The translations under genes and the position numbers were made by a program. A DNA stretch of 50,080 nucleotides from Sedimenticola hydrogenitrophicus (lineage in GTDB: Bacteria; Pseudomonadota; Gammaproteobacteria; Chromatiales; Chromatiaceae). Where the stretch lies: NCBI RefSeq assembly GCF_025175675.1, contig NZ_JANIOA010000031.1, forward strand, positions 1 to 50,080. Direction: 5' to 3'. Shown here one piece after another: positions 40,235 to 48,512 of the stretch (positions are counted from its first letter, which is position 1; the number at the start of each line of letters is the position of its first letter). The notes under the pieces are model-generated. The model ran no database searches. It was not told the origin of the DNA and was given only the letters and a program-made list of their open reading frames with translations.

Positions 40235-41563
40235 TCAGTTACACGCACGCGGGGTGATGCCTTTCTCCTTGGCGTAGGCCGCCGCGGATTCCTTGTACAT
40301 GGCGCCAAGCATCTCGTTGTTAGGCTCGATCCAGTCGCTGATCGCCTTCCACTGGGTACCATCCCACTGGGTCATCTTGGCGCGTCCCTTGCCCAGATGG
40401 TCGGCACAGCTCAGCTTGATCGGGTCGAACAGACCCTCGGCGCCGATCGCCTTCAGGCGTGCCTCGTCGATGTCGAGACGATCCAGGGCCCACTGTACCT
40501 GTTCACCGGTGACCGGTTTGTTGCCAAACTCGTTCATGGCGCCCTGCAGGGCCTCGGTAAGGATGACCGCACTCTGTACGCCCCGGTTGTAGGCCACCTC
40601 ACCGATACCCGCCTCGGACTTGGCGGAACCCTTGCCGTTGGCGTAGAGCACCTGCTTGATCATCTTGTGCACATCGAAGTCAGCACCTACACCGTTGAAC
40701 TGCAGGGATTTGTAACCCACCGCCGCGTCGCCGGCCGGCACCATGTCGGCATCGTTGCCTGACCACCAGACACCGATGAATTTCTCACGCGGAAAATTGA
40801 CCGCCGCCGCCTCCTTGATGGCGGTGGCGTTCATCACGCCCCAGCCCCACATCAGGACATAGTCCGGACGCAGCTGCCGACCGATCTTCAGCCAGGTCGA
40901 TTTCTGTTCCAGTCCGGGGTGCGGTACCGGGAACAGGGTGAGGTTGAAGCCATGCTGGGCAGCCAACGCTTCGAGGGTCTTGATCGGCTCCTTGCCATAG
41001 GCGGAGTCATGGTAGACCAGGGCGATCTTCTTGCCCTTCAGGTTGCCGTACCCGCCTTCCTGCTGGGAGATGTAGTTGATGGCAATATCCGCGCCACCCC
41101 AGTAAGTTGCCGGCGGTACGAAGACGTAAGGGAAGATGGTCCCATCGGAACCGTCAGCACGGCCGTAACCGGAAGTGATGAGCGGGATCTTGTCGGCCAC
41201 CACGCGGTCCAGCAGGGCATAGGTGATACCGGTGGAGAGCGGCATCACCGCCGGCATCCCGGTGGGTCCGTTGCCCTTCAGCCGTTCATAACACTCCACG
41301 CCCTTGTCGGTGTTGTAGGCGGTGTCGCACTCTTCCAGATTGAGCTTGACGCCGTTGATGCCACCATCACGCTCGTTGAGCAGGTTGATGTAATCGGCGA
41401 AGCCATCAGCCCAGGGGATACCGCCCGGCGCATAGGGGCCGGTGCGATAGACCAGAGAACCGATGAACTGGCTCTCCGCGGCCATGACAGCCGGCGTGGA
41501 TACCAGGCAGGCCATGCCTACGGCGGCAGCGATAATACCGGTTTTAACTTTTTTAATATTCAC
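40235..41563 (-). CDS. Periplasmic substrate-binding protein of a Liv-type ABC transporter
   Basis: The GTG at 41563, preceded by GGAGG at good spacing, gives 442 aa beginning VNIKKVKTGIIAAAVGMACLVSTPAVMAAES, a signal peptide with cleavage probably after VMA. The mature protein is a type I periplasmic-binding fold: FIGSLVYRTGPYAPGGIPWADGFADYINLLNERDGGINGVKLNLEECDTAYNTDKGVECYERLK. This is the class-I binding protein layout found with amide, urea, branched-chain and aromatic-acid importers. The ligand cannot be named. It lies between livM and livF in the transport cluster. The longer TTG-start reading to 41587 would skip the good ribosome binding site. Confidence 0.92.
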   Translation of the reverse strand: MNIKKVKTGIIAAAVGMACLVSTPAVMAAESQFIGSLVYRTGPYAPGGIPWADGFADYINLLNERDGGINGVKLNLEECDTAYNTDKGVECYERLKGNGPTGMPAVMPLSTGITYALLDRVVADKIPLITSGYGRADGSDGTIFPYVFVPPATYWGGADIAINYISQQEGGYGNLKGKKIALVYHDSAYGKEPIKTLEALAAQHGFNLTLFPVPHPGLEQKSTWLKIGRQLRPDYVLMWGWGVMNATAIKEAAAVNFPREKFIGVWWSGNDADMVPAGDAAVGYKSLQFNGVGADFDVHKMIKQVLYANGKGSAKSEAGIGEVAYNRGVQSAVILTEALQGAMNEFGNKPVTGEQVQWALDRLDIDEARLKAIGAEGLFDPIKLSCADHLGKGRAKMTQWDGTQWKAISDWIEPNNEMLGAMYKESAAAYAKEKGITPRACN

Positions 41564-41639
41564 TCGTTGTTTCCTCCATCTGAACAATCACAAGTTATCC
41601 TGATCGGATTGTTGAACTTGCATGTCTAAAGACCCTTTA

Positions 41640-42719
41640 TCAGTAAGGGAACGGCCAGAGCCGCAGTTTTTCCTTGGTAATCTGCCAGAGCCGGGCGAGA
41701 CCATGCGGCTCGACAATCAGGAAAAAGATAATCAACGCACCGAATACCATCGCTTCGATGTGTGAAATGAGATCCACCGGGATATCGAGTCCGAACCAGT
41801 GGGGTGCATTGGAGAGGAAGATCGGCAACAGCACGATAAAGGCCGAACCCAGAAAGGCGCCCATGATGGAGCCGAGACCGCCAATGATGATCATAAACAG
41901 GATCTGGAACGAGCGGTTCACATCGAACGCCAGCGGCTCCACCGATCCGGTATGTACAAAGGCCCAGAGCGCGCCGGCAATCCCGCACAGGAAGGAACTA
42001 TAGGCGAAAGCCTTCAGCTTGGTGGGCAACATCTTGATGCCGATGATCTCCGCGGCGATATCCATGTCGCGCACCGCCATCCACTCGCGACCGATGTTGG
42101 AACGCACCAGATTCTTGGTGATCAGGGCGAGCAGGGTGACGATGCTCAGGGCAAACAGGTACTTGGCCGTCACGGTGGCATGCGCCCCGGTCACCAGCAC
42201 GTCGCCGATGGCGGTCATGGGCGGCGCGCTGATCACGCCGGAGGAGCTGTAGTTGGTGAACCAGCCGAACTTGTTGAACATCCAGATCAGGAAGAACTGG
42301 GACGCCAGGGTGGCCACCGCCAGATAGAAGCCCTTGATGCGCAGCGACGGGATACCGAACAGGATGCCGACGCCGGCGGTGATGGTGCCGGAGAACAGCA
42401 GCACCAACAGGATGTGCATGCCCGGGAACATGGTAGCCAGTTTGTAAGCGGCAAAGGCGCCGGTGGCCATGAAGCCGCCGGTACCGAGGCTCAGCTGTCC
42501 GGCGTAGCCGGTCAGCACGTTGAGGCCGATCGCGGCCAGCGCCAGGATCAGGAACGGCAACATGATGGTGCCCAGCCAGTAATCGCTCGAAACGGCGGGG
42601 ATCACCAGGAAGGCGACGGCCAATATGGCCCATATGAACCAGCGATCCTGACGGATGGGCAGGATCGCCTGATCCGCCTTGTAGGATGCCTTGAACTCTC
42701 CAGCTTCACGGTAAAACAT
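41640..42719 (-). CDS. ABC transporter permease (LivM-like)
   Basis: This 359-aa inner-membrane permease has a hydrophilic N-terminal extension of about 25 residues and eight to ten transmembrane helices. Family segments include LAALAAIGLNVLTGYAGQLSLGTGGFMATGAF, PSLRIKGFYLAVATLASQF and the cytoplasmic EAA-like loop NIGREWMAVRDMDIAAEIIGIKMLPTKLKAFAYSSFLCGIAGAL. IIGGLGSIMGAFLGSAFIVLLP is also typical of LivM. It should pair with the LivH-like permease to form the channel. It starts 3 bp after the livH stop, so the two are translationally coupled. Confidence 0.95.
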   Translation of the reverse strand: MFYREAGEFKASYKADQAILPIRQDRWFIWAILAVAFLVIPAVSSDYWLGTIMLPFLILALAAIGLNVLTGYAGQLSLGTGGFMATGAFAAYKLATMFPGMHILLVLLFSGTITAGVGILFGIPSLRIKGFYLAVATLASQFFLIWMFNKFGWFTNYSSSGVISAPPMTAIGDVLVTGAHATVTAKYLFALSIVTLLALITKNLVRSNIGREWMAVRDMDIAAEIIGIKMLPTKLKAFAYSSFLCGIAGALWAFVHTGSVEPLAFDVNRSFQILFMIIIGGLGSIMGAFLGSAFIVLLPIFLSNAPHWFGLDIPVDLISHIEAMVFGALIIFFLIVEPHGLARLWQITKEKLRLWPFPY

Positions 42720-42722
42720 GCG

Positions 42723-43715
42723 TTACACCCTCTCGATGATCTTTTCGCCGAACAGCCCCTGTGGACGGAATACCAGGAAGGCCAGCGCCAGCATGTAGGC
42801 GAACCAGTCCTCGATGCCGCCGCCTATCATCGGCGCGATGAATACCTCCGCCAGCTTCTCGCCCGCGCCGATCAGCAGGCCGCCGATAATGGCACCCGGA
42901 ATCGAGGTGAATCCGCCCAGGATCAGCACCGGCAGGGCCTTCAGGGCGATCAGTGCCAGGGAGAACTGCACCCCCAGTTTGCTGCCCCACATGATGCCGG
43001 CGACCAGCGCCACAATGCCTGCCACGGCCCAGACGATGACCCAGATATGTTTCAGCGGGATGCCGACGCTGAGGGCCGCCTGGTGATCATCGGCAACGGC
43101 ACGCAGGGCGCGGCCGATGCGGGTGTACTGAAAGAACAGGGCCAGCACTATCACCAGTATGCCGGCGATGACGGCGGCGATCAGATCGAAATCATTAATC
43201 AGAATCAGGCCGCCGAAGTAGAAGTCCGGGTTCTGGGAAAAGCCGAGATCCAGGATTTTCACCTCGGAGCCCCAGATGGTCTGGCCGAAGCCGTCGAGGA
43301 AGTAGGCGATGCCGATGGTGGCCATGAACAGGATGATGTGTTCCTGATTGACCAGGGAACGCAGCACAACCCGCTCGATGGCCATGGCCAGCACCAGCAT
43401 CACGATAAGGGTGGCGATGATGGCCAGCCACATCGGCAGCCCCATCTCGTTCAGGCCGACCAGGGTCAGGGCGGCGAACAGCACCATGGCGCCCTGGGCG
43501 AAGTTGAACACGCCGGAGGCCTTGAAAATCAGTACGAAGCCCAGCGCAACCAGTGAATACATGACACCGGACAACAGACCGCCGATGGCCACTTCGAAGA
43601 AGAAGGGCCACTCAAAGAAGATTTCCTCCGACAGCAAGCCGGCCGTCCAGGGGATGGCCACCATCAGCAGGAGTGAAGCAAGGATGATGTAGAAGACATC
43701 ACGTTCGAGGCGCAT
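42723..43715 (-). CDS. ABC transporter permease (LivH-like)
   Basis: This 330-aa permease has an N-terminal hydrophobic segment (FYIILASLLLMVAIPWTAGLL), then the LivH core: GLLSGVMYSLVALGFVLIFKASGVFNFAQGAMVLFAAL, RSLVNQEHIILFMATIGIAYFLDGFGQTIWG, and the EAA-like loop TRIGRALRAVADDHQAALSVGIPLKHIWVIVWAVAGIVALVAGIMW. It forms the channel with LivM. It precedes livM by 3 bp and follows livG after 175 bp that hold a long hairpin at 43781-43845. Confidence 0.95.
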   Translation of the reverse strand: MRLERDVFYIILASLLLMVAIPWTAGLLSEEIFFEWPFFFEVAIGGLLSGVMYSLVALGFVLIFKASGVFNFAQGAMVLFAALTLVGLNEMGLPMWLAIIATLIVMLVLAMAIERVVLRSLVNQEHIILFMATIGIAYFLDGFGQTIWGSEVKILDLGFSQNPDFYFGGLILINDFDLIAAVIAGILVIVLALFFQYTRIGRALRAVADDHQAALSVGIPLKHIWVIVWAVAGIVALVAGIMWGSKLGVQFSLALIALKALPVLILGGFTSIPGAIIGGLLIGAGEKLAEVFIAPMIGGGIEDWFAYMLALAFLVFRPQGLFGEKIIERV

Positions 43716-43780
43716 TATTTCTCTCCAGAATTAGGCGATTGCCGGAAATGAATATTCCGGATTGCGTAGGATTTTTGTTT

Positions 43781-43845
43781 CCCTGCAAGGCGCCCCAGGC
43801 GAAGCATAGTCGGACTATGTGATGCCTGGGGCAACGCCGCAGGGG
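43781..43845 (-). promoter_or_regulatory. Long hairpin between livG and livH
   Basis: CCCTGCAAGGCGCCCCAGGC at the left pairs, with bulges, with GCCTGGGGC-GCCGCAGGG at the right, and CATAGT-CGG-ACTATG forms the apex. It falls in the intra-cluster gap and could attenuate or process the transcript. Confidence 0.6.
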
Positions 43846-43890
43846 GACGAAAAGACCAGCAAGTTGGGATGTTCATTGACAGAAATCGCC

Positions 43891-44676
43891 TTAGTGTGGA
43901 ACGCCAAGATAGGCATCGATCACGTCCTGGTTGTTGCGCACCACATCGGGTGTGCCATCGGCAAGTTGGCGGCCATAGTCGAGCACCACCACGCGATCGG
44001 AGATATCCATCACCACACCCATATCATGTTCGATCAATACGATGGTGGTACCGAACTCGTCATTGATGTCGAGCACAAAGCGCGACATATCCTCCTTCTC
44101 TTCCACGTTCATGCCGGCCATCGGTTCGTCCAGCAGCAGGATCTCGGGTTCGGCCGCCAGCGCCCGGCCCAGTTCCACCCGCTTCTGCATGCCGTAGGGG
44201 AGGCGGCCGACCGGGGTCTTGCGGATCGCCTGAATCTCCAGGAAGTCGATGATCTCTTCCACCTTCTTGCGATGTTCGATCTCTTCCTTTTGCGCCTTGC
44301 CCCAGTAAATGGCCTGCCAAAACATATTGGACTTCATCTTCAGGTTGCGCCCGGTCATAATGTTGTCCAGGGTGCTCATGCCCTTGAACAGGGCGATGTT
44401 CTGGAAGGTGCGGGCGATGCCGAACCCCGCCGCCTCATGTACCTTCATCTCCTTGCGTACCTCGCCCCGGAAGGTGATTTCACCCTCCTGCGGATGATAG
44501 ACACCGTTGATCACGTTGAGCATCGAGCTCTTGCCGGCGCCGTTGGGCCCGATGATGGAGCGGATCTCGCCCTTGCGGACATTGAAACTGATGTTGTTCA
44601 GTACCCGCATGGCGCCGAACGAGAGCGAGATGCCCTTGAGGTCGAGGATCACTTCCCCAAACTTGCGTTCATACAT
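43891..44676 (-). CDS. Branched-chain-type ABC transporter ATP-binding protein (LivG-like)
   Basis: This 261-aa ATPase has Walker A GPNGAGKSS, the LivG-specific region HEAAGFGIARTFQNIALFKGMSTLDNIMTG (Q-loop), a signature region PYGMQKRVELGRALA (variant LSGGQ), Walker B ILLLDEPMAGMN and the switch His in TIVLIEHDMGVVMDISDRVVVLDYG. It is the partner of the LivF-like ATPase. It starts 16 bp after the acyl-CoA synthetase stop, so the two are probably co-transcribed. Confidence 0.94.
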   Translation of the reverse strand: MYERKFGEVILDLKGISLSFGAMRVLNNISFNVRKGEIRSIIGPNGAGKSSMLNVINGVYHPQEGEITFRGEVRKEMKVHEAAGFGIARTFQNIALFKGMSTLDNIMTGRNLKMKSNMFWQAIYWGKAQKEEIEHRKKVEEIIDFLEIQAIRKTPVGRLPYGMQKRVELGRALAAEPEILLLDEPMAGMNVEEKEDMSRFVLDINDEFGTTIVLIEHDMGVVMDISDRVVVLDYGRQLADGTPDVVRNNQDVIDAYLGVPH

Positions 44677-44692
44677 AATTGACTCCTGATCC

Positions 44693-46669
44693 TCAGCTGA
44701 CCGCTTTGACGGGGGTGAAGGTTTTGGTGTCGCGGACCTTGACGTCGGCGGTCAGAATGCCGCTGCGCCCATCCTCGAACTTCACCTGGGTCTCCACATG
44801 CTTTACGTCAACATCCGAGTAGAGGGCGTCCATCAGGGGGCCATAACGCTCGGCGATGAAGTTGCGGCGTACCTTGCGGGTACGGGTCAGCTCACCGTCA
44901 TCGGGGTCCAGCTCCTTGTGCAGGATGAGGAAACGTTTTATCTGGGAATCGGCCAGCAGCGGGTCCTTGGAGAGATCCCTGTTCACCTGTTCCACGCACT
45001 CCTGGATCATGTCGTAGATCACATCCTGATTGGCCAGGTCGGTATAACCGGAGTAGGCGAGGTTGCGCCGCTCGGCCCAGTTGCCCACCGCCTCCAGGTC
45101 GATATTGATGAATACCGCCGCGTAGTCACGCGCATTGCCGAAGGCCACCACCTCCTTGATGAAGGAGAAGAACTTCAGTTTGTTCTCGATATACTTGGGC
45201 GCGAACAGGGTGCCGTCGTTGAGCTTGCCGACATCCTTGGCGCGGTCGATGATCTTCAGGTGGCCGTTCTCGGCGAAGTAGCCGGCGTCGCCGGTGTAGA
45301 CCCAGCCATCCTCGGTCTTGGTCTTGGCGGTCGACTCGGGATTCTTGTAATAGGAGTGGAATACCCCGGGGCTGCGGTAGAGCACCTCGCCGCTGTCATC
45401 GATTCGGATCTCCACATCGATGGCCGGGGTACCGACCGTATCGGCGTAGACCTCGCCATCCGGCTGTACGCAGATGAACACCATGCCCTCGGTCTGGCCG
45501 TAGAGCTGCTTGATGTTGATGCCCAGTGAGCGATAGAAGTCGAAGATTTCCGGGCCGATCGCCTCGCCGGCGGTGTAGGCCAGCTTGATTCGGCCCAGCC
45601 CGAGCACGTCGCGCAACGGGCCGTAGACGAAGAAGTTGCCCAGCTTGTAGAGCAGCCGGTCCATGAAGCTGACCGGCTTGCCGTCCAGGATGCGGGTGCC
45701 GGTGCCCTTCGCATGCTCCATGAAATAGTGGAACAGGCGCTGTTTGATCTTGCTGGCGTCCTCCATGCGGATCATCACCTGGGTCAGCATGTTCTCGTAG
45801 ACGCGTGGCGGGGCGAAATAGTAGGTGGGGCCGATCTCGCGCAGGTCGGTCATCACCGTGGCGCCGCTTTCGGGGCAGTTGATGGTGAAGCCGGCCACGT
45901 AGGACTGGGCGTAGGAGAACAGGTTGTCACCCACCCAGGCCATCGGCAGGTAGGCCAGTACCTCTTCATTCTCGGTCAACCCCTCGCGGATGATGCCGTT
46001 GCGCGCGGTGATGATGACATTGTCGTTGGTCAGCACCACGCCCTTGGGATTGCCGGTGGTGCCGGAGGTGTAGAGCATGATGCAGATGTCGCTGCCGCTG
46101 GTGGAACCGGCCATCTTCTCAAAGAAGCCGGGGTGCTCCAGGTCATAGGCGCGTCCCAGCTCCTGGGCCTTGTCGATGCTGGTGAGGAAGGGGTATTCGT
46201 AGTGGCGCAGGCCGCGCGGGTCGTCAAACAGGATATGCTCGATCTTCGGCGACTGCTCCCGGGCCTCCAGCAGCTTGTCCACCTGCTCCTGGTCCTCGAC
46301 CACGGCAAAACGGACATCGGCGTTGTCCAGCACGAAGACCATCTCCTCGGCAACCGCATCCTGGTACAGCGGAATCGGGATGCCGCCCAGGCACTGGGCC
46401 GCCGCCATCGACCAGTAGAGGCGGGGGCGGTTGTCGCCGACGATCGCCAGTTTGTCGCCGGGCTGGAAACCCAGGGCGGCCAGTCCGCAGGCCAGCGCCC
46501 GGACTTCCTCGGCCACTTGCGACCAGCTCCATGACTGCCAGATGCCGAGATCCTTTTCACGCATTGCCACCTTGTTGCCGCGAACCCGGGCGTGGTTCAG
46601 CAGCAGCTTCGGAAAGGTATCGAGCGCTACGCTCTGTTGCCCTTCCGTTTGGTTTGGGGGTAATAACAT
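44693..46669 (-). CDS. AMP-dependent acyl-CoA synthetase (long-chain-type) heading an ABC-transporter cluster
   Basis: This 658-aa adenylate-forming enzyme converts a carboxylic acid, ATP and CoA to an acyl-CoA. The P-loop is CIMLYTSGTTGNPKGVVLTNDN. Later motifs are LYGQTEGMVFICVQ (A5), GWVYTGDAGYFAENGHLKIIDRAKDVGKLNDGTLFAPKYIEN (A7-A8). The long-chain ligase layout is clear, but neighbours suggest the real substrate may be aromatic or branched. The ATG at 46669 is preceded by GAGGAG-TTGAGGGA. It is the first gene of the cluster and is preceded by two ACGT palindromes at 46800-46848. A longer reading to 46741 has no ribosome binding site. Confidence 0.9.
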   Translation of the reverse strand: MLLPPNQTEGQQSVALDTFPKLLLNHARVRGNKVAMREKDLGIWQSWSWSQVAEEVRALACGLAALGFQPGDKLAIVGDNRPRLYWSMAAAQCLGGIPIPLYQDAVAEEMVFVLDNADVRFAVVEDQEQVDKLLEAREQSPKIEHILFDDPRGLRHYEYPFLTSIDKAQELGRAYDLEHPGFFEKMAGSTSGSDICIMLYTSGTTGNPKGVVLTNDNVIITARNGIIREGLTENEEVLAYLPMAWVGDNLFSYAQSYVAGFTINCPESGATVMTDLREIGPTYYFAPPRVYENMLTQVMIRMEDASKIKQRLFHYFMEHAKGTGTRILDGKPVSFMDRLLYKLGNFFVYGPLRDVLGLGRIKLAYTAGEAIGPEIFDFYRSLGINIKQLYGQTEGMVFICVQPDGEVYADTVGTPAIDVEIRIDDSGEVLYRSPGVFHSYYKNPESTAKTKTEDGWVYTGDAGYFAENGHLKIIDRAKDVGKLNDGTLFAPKYIENKLKFFSFIKEVVAFGNARDYAAVFINIDLEAVGNWAERRNLAYSGYTDLANQDVIYDMIQECVEQVNRDLSKDPLLADSQIKRFLILHKELDPDDGELTRTRKVRRNFIAERYGPLMDALYSDVDVKHVETQVKFEDGRSGILTADVKVRDTKTFTPVKAVS

Positions 46670-46799
46670 TCCCTCAACTCCTCTCACGGTCAATAGTCCG
46701 GCGACTCTCGCGCCGGTAGATTTGTTATCTGCAACGCCCAACTCGGGCGTTAAATGGGCATCGGATCTTGCTGTAATTCGTTATTTTTATTTAACACAG

Positions 46800-46815
46800 T
46801 TTACGTGGACGTCAA
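46800..46815. promoter_or_regulatory. ACGT-N2-ACGT operator, site 1
   Basis: TTTACGTGGACGTCAA is an imperfect 16-bp palindrome of the form TTnACGT-NN-ACGTnAA, about 131 bp upstream of the acyl-CoA synthetase start. Confidence 0.6.
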
Positions 46816-46832
46816 TTTATAATTATTTTCCG

Positions 46833-46848
46833 TTTACGTAAACGTAAA
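46833..46848. promoter_or_regulatory. ACGT-N2-ACGT operator, site 2
   Basis: TTTACGTAAACGTAAA shares the TTTACGT-NN-ACGTAAA arrangement with site 1, and its outer seven bases on each side are exact complements. It lies 17 bp from site 1, about 164 bp upstream of the acyl-CoA synthetase start. A related site is upstream of uspA at 48002-48022. Confidence 0.65.
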
Positions 46849-46935
46849 CTTTATCCCACCCTAAATAAAAACTTTTGAATGGTCAATACGGTTCCGCTGT
46901 TTTTTATCGCCGCGGCTGGCCGCATTGCCCGTAAT

Positions 46936-47014
46936 CGTAGGGTGGGTTACGGCGCGCATACGGTGCAATGCAAACGGCCGCCCCCTGTGCGGGGCGCGCC
47001 TAAACCACCCTACG
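46936..47014. repeat. GTGGGTTACGGCGCGC hairpin, copy 2
   Basis: CGTAGGGTGGGTTACGGCGC and GCGCGCCTAAACCACCCTAC pair around GTGCAATGCAAACGGCC. It is a close copy of 28325-28396 and lies just beyond the uspA stop. Confidence 0.75.
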
Positions 47015-47068
47015 GGAGCCGGGCAGGTGCCAAACCTTCAGCTGTCATTGCCAAGCCTAGGCATCAGT

Positions 47069-47902
47069 TTAGTGCGACATCAGTACCGGTGTGGTCATGT
47101 GGTCGAATATCTTCTGGGTGACGCCGCCCAGGATCAGCTCCCGAAAACGGTGATGACCGTAGGCGCCCATCACCAGGAGGTCGGCACGTTCGTCGGAGAG
47201 GCAGTTGAGGATCAGATTGCCCTCATCCACGCCCCGGGTGGTGAACTGATCGCTCTCCACCTTGATGCCGTGGCGGGCCAGGTGGGCAGCCGCCTGTTCC
47301 ACAGAGACACTGGACGGTTGCTTGGTTTTTTTATTTGGATTGATGGCCACGACCTTGACCTTTTTTGCCTCCCGCATCAATGGGATAGCATCATTGAGCG
47401 CGCGCACGGATTCACGCCCGGTAGTCCAGGCAACGACCACCTTCTTACCCACGGTCTTGAAATCTCCGGCGTAGGGGATGATCAGCACCGGACGCCCGGT
47501 CTCCAGCACCAGATGCTCGGGCATATCTCCCGGCACAGTGCCTCCGGCGTTCTTTTCATCATACTGGCCAACGATGATCATGTCGGCCTGCTGGGCTTGC
47601 TGGATCACCTGATTGATCAGCTGATCCAGGTTGCTCGGCAGCTTCGCCGTCAGCCAGGTCAGCACGACATTGGCCTTCTCGGCCAGCTTGGCATATTTGC
47701 CCTGGAGCTGCTCACTCAGCGCCTCGTGGTTTTGATGGCGCTTGGCCATGTTCGGCTCAAAGCCCTTCAGGGTGGGATCGACCTGGGCAAACAGCGCGGT
47801 CAGCCCCGCCTCGTTTTGCCTGGCGAGCTGGATGGCAATTTTGACCCGCTTATCGCAGTACGGCGTATTGTCGATATGAACAAGTATGTCTTTCAGTGCC
47901 AT
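47069..47902 (-). CDS. Universal stress protein with two UspA domains
   Basis: This 277-aa cytoplasmic protein is a tandem USP. Domain 1 is about 1-145 (KDILVHIDNTPYCDKRVKIAIQLARQNEAGLTALF ... GRPVLIIPYAG). Domain 2 is about 150-277 (KVVVAWTTGRESVRALNDAIPLMREAKKVKVVAI ... ADLLVMGAYGHHRFRELILGGVTQKIFDHMTTPVLMSH). The C-terminal GAYG-N9-GG region resembles the ATP-binding USP motif, so at least domain 2 may bind nucleotide. It lies upstream of, and in the same direction as, the acyl-CoA synthetase cluster. An ACGT-type operator about 100 bp upstream (48002-48022) links its control to that cluster. Confidence 0.93.
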   Translation of the reverse strand: MALKDILVHIDNTPYCDKRVKIAIQLARQNEAGLTALFAQVDPTLKGFEPNMAKRHQNHEALSEQLQGKYAKLAEKANVVLTWLTAKLPSNLDQLINQVIQQAQQADMIIVGQYDEKNAGGTVPGDMPEHLVLETGRPVLIIPYAGDFKTVGKKVVVAWTTGRESVRALNDAIPLMREAKKVKVVAINPNKKTKQPSSVSVEQAAAHLARHGIKVESDQFTTRGVDEGNLILNCLSDERADLLVMGAYGHHRFRELILGGVTQKIFDHMTTPVLMSH

Positions 47903-48001
47903 GGAGCTCTCTCCCCCTCATGCGAATGGCTATGCTGGTCGCCGGTCACCGCGATTGATTGTAAATATATTCGCGGTAACGAAAATAATCTGAAAAGAGA
48001 A

Positions 48002-48022
48002 TTACGTTTACGTAAACGTAAC
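48002..48022. promoter_or_regulatory. Tandem ACGT operator upstream of uspA
   Basis: TTACGTTTACGTAAACGTAAC contains three ACGT units at 6-bp steps, giving two overlapping palindromes (TTACGTTTACGTAA and TTTACGTAAACGTAAC). The second differs from site 2 at 46833-46848 only in its last base. Confidence 0.6.
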
Positions 48023-48259
48023 TCTGTAGCGAACACTAATTAAAAAATCACGGGTGGTCAACAAGTGAATTGGCCGGAATCATCTTTACTGCCGGATTTT
48101 CTGTTTTCGTCAGTGCTGCCGAGAGATATAGAGAGAGTGTAGACATCAGGCGTCCCGCAGTCGCCTGAGGTCGCGCGGGATCTGCTCGATCGCCATGACC
48201 GAACCACGGATTCACACGAATGGACGCAGATGGTTCACCGTGAACCTGCCGCCAGTGGC

Positions 48260-48282
48260 GTGGGCACAAAAAGCGTGCCCAC
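48260..48282. repeat. GTGGGCAC/GTGCCCAC hairpin, copy 2
   Basis: GTGGGCAC and GTGCCCAC flank a 7-base spacer; flanking CCTACCAAGC matches the setting of the copy at 31120. Confidence 0.55.
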
Positions 48283-48512
48283 CCTACCAAGCTGGAATGC
48301 ACAGGTGGACTTGATGGCCAGGCCGTAGGTTGGGGTGAGGAACGAACCCCAACATCAGCGTGTAGGATGCAGTCCGACCCGGGCAGGCACGGGGGCCTTC
48401 CCCTACGATCGGGTCGCCCGTACGGTGTTCAACGTCCCCGTAGGGGCAACCCCCCGTGGTTGCCCGAAACCTCCGGTTGCACCAACCCAGGCAAGCACGG
48501 AGCCCGCCGCGG

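Larger units (their letters stand above)
47903..48512. other. Intergenic region between uspA and the diguanylate cyclase
   Basis: This 610-bp stretch holds the ACGT operator at 48002-48022, a partial family-E sequence near 48213 (ACCACGGATTCACACGAA), the GTGGGCAC hairpin at 48260-48282, and a TTGGGGT/ACCCCAA repeat near 48331-48353. I see no gene in it. Confidence 0.6.

Noticed and set aside
41799-43556. A 585-codon open frame on the plus strand rich in Gln, His, Asp and Gly
   Set aside because: It lies antisense to livH and livM, both of which are full-length and have clear membrane topology.
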